Source: Prevotellaceae bacterium (GTDB taxonomy: Bacteria > Bacteroidota > Bacteroidia > Bacteroidales > Bacteroidaceae). From it: a stretch of DNA of 5,838 nt. How positions within the stretch are numbered: the stretch's first letter is position 1; every line of letters begins with the position of its first letter. The position numbers and the translations under genes were made by a program. The notes beneath the pieces are model-generated. The model ran no database searches. It was not told where the DNA came from and saw only the letters and a list, made by a program, of their open reading frames with translations. Location of the stretch: positions 1-5,838 of the forward strand of contig JAJPYW010000240.1 of assembly GCA_021204715.1 (NCBI GenBank), in the 5' to 3' direction. Positions 1 through 5,838 of this stretch are shown in pieces.

Positions 1-2485
1 CCACGATGCCGGCTTTCTCCAACTGGTCCATGATGCGGCCGGCACGGTTGTAGCCTATGGAGAACTTGCGCTGGATGAGCGAAGTGGAGCCTTGCTGGTG
101 AATGACCACCAAGCGCGCGGCCTCTTCAAAGAGGGAGTCGAGCTTGTCCATGTCCACGTCGGCCAAGCTGCCGCCCGCGTTCTCATCCTCGCACTCGGGC
201 AGGTAGAAGGCGGTGGGATAGCCTTGCTGCTTTGAGATGAACTTGGTAATCTCGGCCACTTCGGGCGTGTCTATGAAGGCGCACTGCACACGGATGGGGT
301 CGGCGCCTTGCAAGAAGAGCATGTCGCCGCGTCCTATCAGTTGGTTGGCACCCGGCCGGTCAAGGATGGTGCGGGAGTCTATCATGGAAGAGACACGGAA
401 GGCGATGCGCGCGGGGAAGTTGGCCTTGATGGTACCGGTGATGATGTTCGTGGTGGGGCGCTGCGTGGCGATGACCATGTGGATGCCCACGGCACGGGCC
501 AACTGGGCGATGCGCGCGATAGGCAGCTCCACCTCCTTGCCGGCGGTCATGATAAGGTCGCCGAACTCGTCGATCACCACCACAATGTAAGGCATGTAAC
601 GGTGTCCCTTCTCGGGGTTGAGCCGGCGGTTGATGAAAAGATCGTTATACTCCTTGACGTTGCGCACCTGCGCCTTCTTGAGCAGGTCGTAGCGCGAGTC
701 CATCTCCTTGCACAAAGAGTTGAGCGTCTGCACCACCTTGGTCACGTCGGTGATAATGGCGTCGTCTTCGTCGGGCAGCTTGGCCAAGTAATGATGTTCC
801 AACACCGAGTAGATGCTGAACTCCACCTTCTTGGGGTCGACCAACACGAACTTCAACTCGGCAGGGTGCTTCTTATATAACAAGGAAGTGATGATGGCGT
901 TCAACCCCACGGACTTGCCTTGCCCCGTGGCACCCGCCACGAGCACGTGCGGCATCTTGGCCAAGTCCACCATAAACACCTCGTTGGTGATGGTCTTGCC
1001 AAGCGCCATGGGCAGGTCGTAAGTAGACTCTTGGAACTTCTTGCTGCCTATGATGCTCTGCCCCGATACAATCTTGGGAGAAGAGTTGGGCACCTCGATG
1101 CCGATGGTTCCCTTGCCGGGAATGGGAGCGATGATGCGGATGCCGAGCGCCGACAGGCTCAAGGCGATGTCGTCTTCCAAGCCACGTATCTTGGAGATGC
1201 GGATGCCCTGCTCGGGCGTAATCTCATAGAGTGTGACCGTGGGGCCTACAGTAGCCTTGATAGAGCTTATCTCGATGCCGAAGCTGCGCAAAGTAGTCAC
1301 TATCTTGTCCTTGTTGGCGTTCTGCTCTTCCATGTTGATGACGGGGCCGTTGTCGTCGAAATGCTTCATCAAGTCGATGGAAGGAAAGTGGTAGTTCTCC
1401 AAGTCGAGACGGGGATTGTAGGGTTCCATCCGCTCTTCCGAAGGCTCCTCTTCCCGGGGCGTCTCCACCTCGAAAGCAGGATCGTCTTTAACGGCTTCGT
1501 GTGTATGCGCTCCGGCGGCGGGCGTGTCCGTGGGAGTGACAATGGTCATGGGCACATCGCCGTCGCCGCCGGCGGCAAGAGCGGCCGTGGAAGCCGTGGG
1601 GTTGAGTTCAATCGTGCCGGCATGCTCCCTTTCCGGTTCGGGAAGCACTTCGGCGGAGGCAGCGGGGGCAAGCGCGGAGGCAGCGGCGGCATTGCCTTGG
1701 GCATCCGTCACGGACGCGTCTCCACCGGCGGCACCGGCGGCACCGGCAGTGGCGGCGGCAGCGCTCGAAGCACCGGCACGGCCCTGTGCAGTCCACGAGT
1801 CGGTGAACTCCCCGGGCACGGTACCTTCAGCGGCCGCTTGCTTCTCCTTCCGCTTTACGAACCCCAAAGAGAAAATCTTGCGCAACCAGCCGATGGTCTT
1901 CACGTTCCACCAAATAAGCAGGATAATGCCCGTAACAATGAGCAACATCCACACACCGGGCACGCCTATCTGCGACACCAACCAGTTGGAAGCGTTGTAG
2001 CCGTGCATGCCTCCCCAATACAGGAAAGTATCCTCATAGAAGGGCTTGCAAGCGAAGCCCAAGAGCAGGGAGAACCATATCATCACCAAGGCACAGCCGA
2101 AGAACCACTTCCATAGGCGCACCTTGCGCACGCGCATCAGCTTCACGCCGGCAGCTATCAAGAACACCAATATGAAATAGGAGGCAATGCCGAAGCAGTC
2201 GTTGATTAAATAGTTGGCCAACTGGGCACCGCGGCTGCCCAAGTAGTTCTTCACGCCGTTGTCCACCGAGGCAAGTTCACGCGCGTCGCCGCTGTCAAGG
2301 ATGCTTTGGTCGGCCGCGCCGGTAAAGAAGAAAGAGGTAAATGCCAGCAGCAGGTAGACCGAGAAGACCACCAGCAGCAAACCTATGATGAAACGTACGG
2401 TATCATTCTTGAAAACGGCACCCATCCGCGCGAAGAAGGAGGGGCCTGACTCCCCTGTATCTTTGTTTGTTGTCCTGTTACCCAT
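1..2485 (-). CDS. ftsK: DNA translocase FtsK/SpoIIIE (C-terminus cut by window edge)
   Basis: This is the septum-anchored ATPase that pumps double-stranded DNA to clear and align chromosome termini at division; in the known family it also activates XerCD recombination. About 828 codons are present. Four hydrophobic segments (near residues 32-56, 96-118, 128-146 and 174-194) form the membrane domain. A low-complexity Ala/Gly/Pro/acidic linker spans about 215-355. The motor follows, with Walker A GATGQGKS at 518-525 and Walker B VVVIDEFGD with acidic D639 and E640. From about residue 775 the winged-helix gamma domain begins (RKFSIGYNRAGRIMDQLEKA), which in the family reads polar KOPS/SRS-type DNA motifs. 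The frame is still open at base 2, and family length suggests only some tens of residues are missing. The ATG at 2483-2485 is chosen because no ATG, GTG or TTG lies in frame between it and the upstream stop at 2531-2533. There is no Shine-Dalgarno sequence, as is usual in Bacteroidetes. The family call is very secure. Confidence 0.97.
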   Translation of the reverse strand, partial: MGNRTTNKDTGESGPSFFARMGAVFKNDTVRFIIGLLLVVFSVYLLLAFTSFFFTGAADQSILDSGDARELASVDNGVKNYLGSRGAQLANYLINDCFGIASYFILVFLIAAGVKLMRVRKVRLWKWFFGCALVMIWFSLLLGFACKPFYEDTFLYWGGMHGYNASNWLVSQIGVPGVWMLLIVTGIILLIWWNVKTIGWLRKIFSLGFVKRKEKQAAAEGTVPGEFTDSWTAQGRAGASSAAAATAGAAGAAGGDASVTDAQGNAAAASALAPAASAEVLPEPEREHAGTIELNPTASTAALAAGGDGDVPMTIVTPTDTPAAGAHTHEAVKDDPAFEVETPREEEPSEERMEPYNPRLDLENYHFPSIDLMKHFDDNGPVINMEEQNANKDKIVTTLRSFGIEISSIKATVGPTVTLYEITPEQGIRISKIRGLEDDIALSLSALGIRIIAPIPGKGTIGIEVPNSSPKIVSGQSIIGSKKFQESTYDLPMALGKTITNEVFMVDLAKMPHVLVAGATGQGKSVGLNAIITSLLYKKHPAELKFVLVDPKKVEFSIYSVLEHHYLAKLPDEDDAIITDVTKVVQTLNSLCKEMDSRYDLLKKAQVRNVKEYNDLFINRRLNPEKGHRYMPYIVVVIDEFGDLIMTAGKEVELPIARIAQLARAVGIHMVIATQRPTTNIITGTIKANFPARIAFRVSSMIDSRTILDRPGANQLIGRGDMLFLQGADPIRVQCAFIDTPEVAEITKFISKQQGYPTAFYLPECEDENAGGSLADVDMDKLDSLFEEAARLVVIHQQGSTSLIQRKFSIGYNRAGRIMDQLEKAGIV
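1723..1749. repeat. 9-bp tandem repeat inside the ftsK linker
   Basis: Three consecutive 9-bp units on the plus strand read CACCGGCGG, CACCGGCGG and CACCGGCAG. On the coding strand they give an Ala-Gly-Ala / Ala-Gly-Ala pattern in the flexible linker of FtsK (about residues 246-254). The surrounding 1660-1790 is also rich in GCC/GGC codons. Because the unit is a multiple of three, gain or loss of units would keep the frame. The units are seen directly; length variation between strains is inference. Confidence 0.8.
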
Positions 2486-2507
2486 ATATACTCGATTATA
2501 GACGAGA

Positions 2508-2515
2508 CAAAAGTA
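2508..2515 (-). promoter_or_regulatory. Candidate Bacteroides-type -7 promoter box for ftsK
   Basis: On the minus strand the octamer TACTTTTG matches the Bacteroides sigma-ABfr -7 consensus TAnnTTTG at every fixed position. It lies 22 bp before the ftsK ATG, so transcription would start near 2500 and leave a leader of about 15 nt. No TTTG-like -33 element is seen at the expected distance of about 20 bp upstream; the nearest TTTG on this strand (2550-2553) is 34 bp away. The promoter could therefore be weak or activator-assisted. Confidence 0.5.
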
Positions 2516-2605
2516 ATAATAAAAATGGTGCTATCCGCAGAATGAAGTCCAAATTTTTGCGGCGTCGGGACGCGGTAGAAGGAGAAGGTGTGTCGAAACT
2601 TACAT

Positions 2606-2634
2606 AGAATCATAAGGCGCCCTTTTGATACGGT
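2606..2634. repeat. 29-bp direct repeat, copy 1
   Basis: It is identical over 29 bp to 2807-2835 and in the same orientation; the match stops exactly at both ends (T versus G on the left, C versus G on the right). It contains a small dyad: arms ATCATAAGG (2609-2617) and CCTTTTGAT (2621-2629), complementary at 8 of 9 positions around the loop CGC. It touches the left end of the 172-bp insert. Confidence 0.9.
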
Positions 2635-2700
2635 CCTGTTTTCGCCACCCTTTTTGAAAATCGGCTTTCTACGTGCATGAGAGGCTGTTTTTAAAGGAGC

Positions 2701-2714
2701 TTTTGCACACGCAT
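2701..2714. repeat. 14-bp internal direct repeat, copy A
   Basis: The sequence TTTTGCACACGCAT occurs here and again at 2780-2793 in the same orientation, 79 bp apart, inside the 172-bp insert. Identity ends at both flanks. Copy B directly abuts the right terminal inverted repeat (one base apart), while copy A lies mid-element. Possible roles are a transposase-binding subterminal repeat or another protein-binding site; neither can be shown from the sequence. Confidence 0.75.
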
Positions 2715-2779
2715 CTCAGAAGTGCATTGTTTGCTTAAAACCGCATTATACGTATGTCGGAAGTTGATTCTGATGATTT

Positions 2780-2793
2780 TTTTGCACACGCAT
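2780..2793. repeat. 14-bp internal direct repeat, copy B
   Basis: This is an exact second copy of TTTTGCACACGCAT (2701-2714). It sits one base before the right terminal inverted repeat of the 172-bp insert and is preceded by a run of Ts. Confidence 0.75.
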
Positions 2794-2806
2794 AGGCGAA
2801 AACGGG

Positions 2807-2835
2807 AGAATCATAAGGCGCCCTTTTGATACGGT
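2807..2835. repeat. 29-bp direct repeat, copy 2
   Basis: It is identical to 2606-2634 and in the same orientation, 201 bp further on. Its internal dyad is ATCATAAGG (2810-2818), loop CGC, CCTTTTGAT (2822-2830). It touches the right end of the 172-bp insert, and its right half forms the inner part of the outer inverted-repeat arm. The exact identity, next to outer arms that match only 26 of 34, suggests the duplication is younger than the palindrome. Confidence 0.9.
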
Positions 2836-2885
2836 GCAAGTGCCGACACATCTTCATCAAATTACCCTATACCTTATTATATATA

Positions 2886-5225
2886 TCACTTGTCTCCTTC
2901 CACAGCCACAGTCCCCATCAAGTCGGGCGGGCAATCCCCGTCTGCCGAACCCCACGCCTCGTTGGGCTCGGGGCCCATGACGAAATGCAAGAGGCCGCCC
3001 TGCAATATCTCCTCATGGGTAAGGTAATTGCGCGTGAAGGGCAGGCCGTTGAAGGTGGCCGACTGTATGTAGCGGTTCTCCCGGGAGACGCCTTCGGCCT
3101 CGACGGTGAAGGGGCGGCCGCCTTCGGGATGCAGCGTGAGCTTGGGGAAGGTGGGCGAAGCGATGAGATAACAGGGCGTGCCGGGGCAGACAGGATAGAA
3201 GCCCATCGCGGCAAAGAGGTACCAAGCCGACATCTGTCCCGCATCGTCGTTGCCGGGCAAGCCGCCGGGCGCGTTGTGGTACTCGGTGTCCAAGATGTGG
3301 CGCACGGCCCGCTGCGTCATCCAAGGCCGGCCGGCATAGTTGAACATGAAAGCCACTTGGTGGCAAGGCTCGTTGCCGTGCCAGTAACGCCCTTCACTGA
3401 ACATGGAGTCGAGCTTGGCCACAAAGCGTTCCTTGCCGCCCATGCACGCCATGAGCCCGTAGACGTCGTGGGGCGCGAACCAAGTGTAATGGCAGGGCGC
3501 CCCTTCGGTGATAAACGAAGCCAAGCCGAAGGCGTTATCCCCGTCCAAGAAGCTGCCGTCGGCACGGCGGCCTTGCACATACCCCGTGCCGGGATTGATG
3601 ACGTTCCTATAATTGGCGGCCCGCCGCATCAACACGGCCTCGTCGCCCGTCTTGCCCAAAGCGGCGGCCAAGCGTGCCAATACAAAGTCATCGTAAGCAT
3701 ACTCCATGGTGCGCGACACCTGCTCGTTGGTGTGAAAAGCGTCGGGCACGCTGTCTTCCAAGGGGATGTACCCGTATTTCAAGTAAGCAACGAGCGCACG
3801 GCGCCCCTTGCCCTGCCTGTAGGTCTCATAGTCGCCGGGCGTTTCGAAAGCGTTCTTGCGCAGGGCTTCGTAGGCCTTCTCCAAGTCGAAGTTGCGCACG
3901 CCCTTACAGTAGGCGTCGCCCATGACGGCCGCGGCGTGGTCGCCAATCATCTCGGAAGTATAGCTGTTCCAACAAGGGAAAATGGGCATCCAGCCGCCCT
4001 GTTCGTACTTGTAGAGCAAGGACTGCATCATCTGCCCGCTCAGTTCCGGCGTCAAGAGCGTGACGAGCGGATGCAGGGCGCGGAAAGTGTCCCACAGACT
4101 GTAATCGTCGTAATAAGTCTCCCCCTGCGGCAGTCGCTCTATGGGCGTGCCGGCGGAGAAGGCGGGGTAACGTCCGTCCGCGTCGTTCACCGCGTGCGGC
4201 AGGAACGAGGCGCGGTAAAGGGCGCCGTAGAAGAGCGCTTTGGCGTCCCGGTCGGGCGACTCCACCTCAATCAAGGAGAGACGACGTTCCCACGTATCGG
4301 TCAATGCGGCGCGCACGCGATCGAAGTCCCAATGGGGAATCTCCGCCTCCATATTGGCCCCGGCGCCCGCCATGTCCACAAACGAAGAAGAGGCCTTCGC
4401 CAATACCGCTTCCCCGGCCTTTACATCGAACGCAAGGTAAGCGCCGATGCCCTTGCCCCCGCTGATGCGCGTGCTGTCGGCATACACCGTGTCGCCGCGG
4501 AACACGCCGTAACCCGTGATGGTTTTGGGAAAATCTATCAGGAAGTGTCCGCTGAAGCCCGCCGGCTCGCCCCAACCTTGGTAGATGCGGTGCACGGGGT
4601 TCTCGCCCCACACCCTCCCCGCCACGGGATCAATCTCGACGCTCCCCTCGCCTTCATCGCTGTTGGGATTGACTGTCAGATAGCCTGTGCCCTCTTTTGC
4701 GTAGGTGAAACGGAAGATAGCGGCACGCGAGGTGGCGGTCATTTCGGCCTGCAACGACTCGCTTGGCAAAGAGACGGCGTAATAGGCGGGCGTGGCCTCT
4801 TCACTGTCGTGTGAGAACGGCACGGCACGCTCTTCGGGGCGGCAGCGCAACTGTCCGAAAAGGGGCATCAAGGTCATGGAGCCGTAGTCCTGCGTGCAGC
4901 CGCCCACAATCCAGTGCGAGTTGCGGAAGCCTTGCAGCAAGGTGTCGGCATAGTAGTAAGGAGCGACGCACTTGGCCTCTCCGTCTGATGTTTGCGGTGT
5001 CCAGAAGTTCATACCGTAGGGTTCCAATACAGCAGGGAGCGTCTGCCCGAACTCTTCGGAAGCCTGCCCGAAAAGGCCTGCGGTGTGCACGCTCGACGAG
5101 GTGCCCGTGCGCGTGTCCACGTAAGGCAACAACCGCCCACGGCTTGCGACGCCCGTGCAGGCGGCCATGCCTGCCACAAGCAGGACAAGCGCCGGCAAGC
5201 ATGCAAATGACTTGATGTTTTTCAC
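2886..5225 (-). CDS. Glycoside hydrolase family 92 exo-alpha-mannosidase, lipoprotein
   Basis: GH92 enzymes are calcium-dependent inverting exo-alpha-mannosidases that trim mannose from N-glycans and yeast mannan. The 779-residue protein starts with a lipoprotein signal (Lys-rich start, hydrophobic residues 10-19, lipobox-like GMAAC with Cys23), so it should be membrane-anchored in the periplasm or at the surface. An N-terminal beta-sandwich of about 260 residues precedes the (alpha/alpha)6 catalytic domain. Family signatures include TEGAPCHYTWFAPHD with E574, the position of the family's catalytic acid; GNEPCHQ with E619 and H622; and GLPGNDDAGQMSAWY with D660 and D661, the catalytic-base region. 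The usual N-terminal family signatures are replaced by PYGMNFWTPQT and GGCTQDYGSMTLMP (C110), so it belongs to a divergent branch and its linkage preference is uncertain. The GTG start is forced: the trpS TAG stop lies in the same frame 15 bp upstream, and the next ATG (Met20) would remove the signal. No Shine-Dalgarno sequence is seen. Probably co-transcribed with trpS. Confidence 0.93.
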   Translation of the reverse strand: MKNIKSFACLPALVLLVAGMAACTGVASRGRLLPYVDTRTGTSSSVHTAGLFGQASEEFGQTLPAVLEPYGMNFWTPQTSDGEAKCVAPYYYADTLLQGFRNSHWIVGGCTQDYGSMTLMPLFGQLRCRPEERAVPFSHDSEEATPAYYAVSLPSESLQAEMTATSRAAIFRFTYAKEGTGYLTVNPNSDEGEGSVEIDPVAGRVWGENPVHRIYQGWGEPAGFSGHFLIDFPKTITGYGVFRGDTVYADSTRISGGKGIGAYLAFDVKAGEAVLAKASSSFVDMAGAGANMEAEIPHWDFDRVRAALTDTWERRLSLIEVESPDRDAKALFYGALYRASFLPHAVNDADGRYPAFSAGTPIERLPQGETYYDDYSLWDTFRALHPLVTLLTPELSGQMMQSLLYKYEQGGWMPIFPCWNSYTSEMIGDHAAAVMGDAYCKGVRNFDLEKAYEALRKNAFETPGDYETYRQGKGRRALVAYLKYGYIPLEDSVPDAFHTNEQVSRTMEYAYDDFVLARLAAALGKTGDEAVLMRRAANYRNVINPGTGYVQGRRADGSFLDGDNAFGLASFITEGAPCHYTWFAPHDVYGLMACMGGKERFVAKLDSMFSEGRYWHGNEPCHQVAFMFNYAGRPWMTQRAVRHILDTEYHNAPGGLPGNDDAGQMSAWYLFAAMGFYPVCPGTPCYLIASPTFPKLTLHPEGGRPFTVEAEGVSRENRYIQSATFNGLPFTRNYLTHEEILQGGLLHFVMGPEPNEAWGSADGDCPPDLMGTVAVEGDK

Positions 5226-5240
5226 TGAATGGCTCGTAAG

Positions 5241-5838
5241 CTATCTCATACATTCAGCCTGCCCGCCGAAGCGCTTGGCTTGCGCGGCTATCAGCTCGGC
5301 ATCGTCGAAGTAGTTTATCTTCATGGCCTTGCGCACGTCGTCGAGCGTAGCGGCCGCCGCCTCGCGCGCCACTTGACATCCTTGTTGCAGCATGGCGTAG
5401 ACGCCGGGAATGTCTTTCTCGAACTCCTTGCGCCTGACGCGTATAGGCTCCAACACCTCTTGCATGATGGCCGTGAGGAACTTCTTCACCTTCACATCGC
5501 CCAACCCGCCGCGGCGGTAGTGCGCTTTCAAAGCCTCCAAATCGGGGTAATCGGGCAAGTAACGGGGGAAGTGCTCGGGACGGCAGAAGGCGTCAAGGTA
5601 GGTAAAGACGGTGTTCCCCTCTATCTTCCCGGGGTCTTGCACGCGCAAGTGGCCGGGGTCGGTGTACATGCTCCGTATCTTTTGGCTCACCTCGTCGGCC
5701 GTGTCGGAAAGATAGATGCAATTGCCCAACGACTTGCTCATCTTGGCCTTGCCGTCGGTACCGGGCAGGCGCTGGCAGGCGGCGTTGTCGGGCAAGAGAA
5801 TCTCCGGCTCCACCAACGTCTCGCCATAAATATAGTTG
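5241..5838 (-). CDS. trpS: Tryptophanyl-tRNA synthetase, C-terminal part (N-terminus outside window)
   Basis: This class I aminoacyl-tRNA synthetase charges tRNA-Trp with tryptophan in the cytoplasm. About 198 residues are present, roughly the C-terminal half. The frame runs off the right edge with no start visible; the first complete codons read NYIYGETLVEPEILLPDN. The class I KMSKS loop, in the context GTDGKAKMSKSLGN, is encoded at 5730-5744 and holds the ATP-handling lysines. The rest is the helical C-terminal, anticodon-binding region, including MYTDPGHLRVQDPGKIEGN and GLGDVKVKKFLTAIMQ, which are typical of TrpS. The gene ends with TAG at 5241-5243. A GH92 gene starts 15 bp later in the same frame, so the two probably share a transcript led by trpS, whose promoter lies outside the window. 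No frameshift or missing motif is seen in the visible part. Confidence 0.96.
   Translation of the reverse strand, partial: NYIYGETLVEPEILLPDNAACQRLPGTDGKAKMSKSLGNCIYLSDTADEVSQKIRSMYTDPGHLRVQDPGKIEGNTVFTYLDAFCRPEHFPRYLPDYPDLEALKAHYRRGGLGDVKVKKFLTAIMQEVLEPIRVRRKEFEKDIPGVYAMLQQGCQVAREAAAATLDDVRKAMKINYFDDAELIAAQAKRFGGQAECMR

Larger units (their letters stand above)
2635..2806. mobile_element. 172-bp MITE-like non-coding insert with 12-bp terminal inverted repeats
   Basis: Its left end, CCTGTTTTCGCC (2635-2646), is the inverted copy of its right end, GGCGAAAACGGG (2795-2806), at 11 of 12 positions. Both ends directly touch the two 29-bp direct repeats. This is the layout expected of a short non-autonomous transposable element with a target-site duplication, although 29 bp is unusually long for one. 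The interior is AT-richer than the neighbouring genes, has no credible reading frame, and holds a 14-bp direct repeat and the octamer palindrome ATACGTAT. No transposase is present, so mobilisation would have to be in trans. The mobile-element reading is inference; the repeats themselves are directly visible. Confidence 0.5.
2584..2855. repeat. Long imperfect inverted repeat filling the GH92-ftsK intergenic region
   Basis: The arms 2584-2617 and 2822-2855 are reverse complements at 26 of 34 positions with no gaps; both include the blocks TGTGTCG/CGACACA and ACTT/AAGT. Joined through the trinucleotide CGC they would form one continuous palindrome of about 71 bp, resembling a REP-type hairpin. 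In the present sequence the arms are pushed apart by 201 bp, made of a repeated core plus a 172-bp insert. The structure begins 31 bp past the GH92 stop codon and ends about 100 bp before the ftsK start. It could act as a 3' stabilising hairpin or attenuator for the trpS-GH92 transcript, but no clear U-tract follows it on the minus strand, so I do not call it an intrinsic terminator. Confidence 0.75.

Noticed and set aside
920..2116. A 398-codon open frame on the plus strand opposite ftsK
   Set aside because: It is antisense to intact ftsK, its translation is rich in His/Gly/Arg as expected from reversed GC-rich codons, and it has no domain or plausible start context.
2458..2465. TATCTTTG on the plus strand, a perfect match to the Bacteroides -7 box
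   Set aside because: It lies inside the 5' end of ftsK and points away from any plus-strand gene in the window; an octamer with six fixed bases is expected by chance.
2383..2613. A 76-codon minus-strand frame crossing the ftsK start, beginning MILCKFRHTF
   Set aside because: It overlaps the first 34 codons of ftsK in another frame. Its first residues resemble those of the plus-strand frame at 2826 (MIRCKCRHIF) only because both lie in the inverted-repeat arms, which explains the likeness without a protein family.
2606..2835. CRISPR array, because of identical 29-bp repeats
   Set aside because: There are only two copies, with a 172-bp spacing that carries its own terminal inverted repeats, and there is no cas gene.
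2807..2885. Intrinsic terminator after the GH92 stop
   Set aside because: The 9-bp dyad could form a hairpin in the minus-strand RNA, but it is followed by TCTCCCGTTTTC rather than a U-run, so the sequence does not support a Rho-independent terminator call.
2826..4814. A 662-codon open frame on the plus strand opposite the GH92 gene
   Set aside because: It lies antisense to a protein with full family motifs, starts with TTG inside the intergenic repeat, and its translation shows no recognisable domain. Long antisense frames are expected opposite GC-rich coding sequence.

Overview
The window looks like chromosome of a GC-rich member of the Bacteroidales, probably Bacteroidaceae; genus and species cannot be fixed from this sequence. 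The reasons are a GH92 alpha-mannosidase made as a lipoprotein, a good match to the Bacteroides-type -7 promoter box (TAnnTTTG), no Shine-Dalgarno sequence in front of either visible start codon, and FtsK and TrpS proteins that read like Bacteroides homologues. All three genes lie on the minus strand, so the transcription order is right to left: trpS, GH92, ftsK.

Right edge (5241-5838): the C-terminal half of tryptophanyl-tRNA synthetase, including the KMSKS loop. After only 15 bp, a 779-residue GH92 exo-alpha-mannosidase lipoprotein begins at a GTG codon (5225 down to 2886). The two are probably co-transcribed. No SusC/SusD or other glycan-utilisation gene is visible, so this GH92 looks detached from a polysaccharide utilisation locus, as far as the window shows.

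Intergenic region (2486-2885, 400 bp): it contains no convincing gene but is highly structured. Outer arms at 2584-2617 and 2822-2855 are inverted copies (26 of 34 positions, no gaps). Inside them are two identical 29-bp direct repeats, each with its own small dyad. These immediately flank a 172-bp non-coding segment whose ends are 12-bp inverted repeats (11 of 12). The simplest reading is a long REP-like palindrome whose centre was split by a small MITE-like insertion that duplicated 29 bp. This is the most unusual feature of the window.

Left edge (1-2485): most of ftsK, the membrane-anchored DNA translocase of division and chromosome segregation. It has four membrane segments, an Ala/Gly-rich linker with a 9-bp tandem repeat, the motor domain with Walker A and B, and the start of the gamma DNA-reading domain. 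It is cut at its C-terminus by the window edge. A -7 box lies just upstream of its start.

The three genes share no obvious pathway: translation, glycan trimming at the cell surface or in the periplasm, and chromosome segregation. I see no evidence of a defence system, CRISPR array, tRNA, rRNA or transposase gene.
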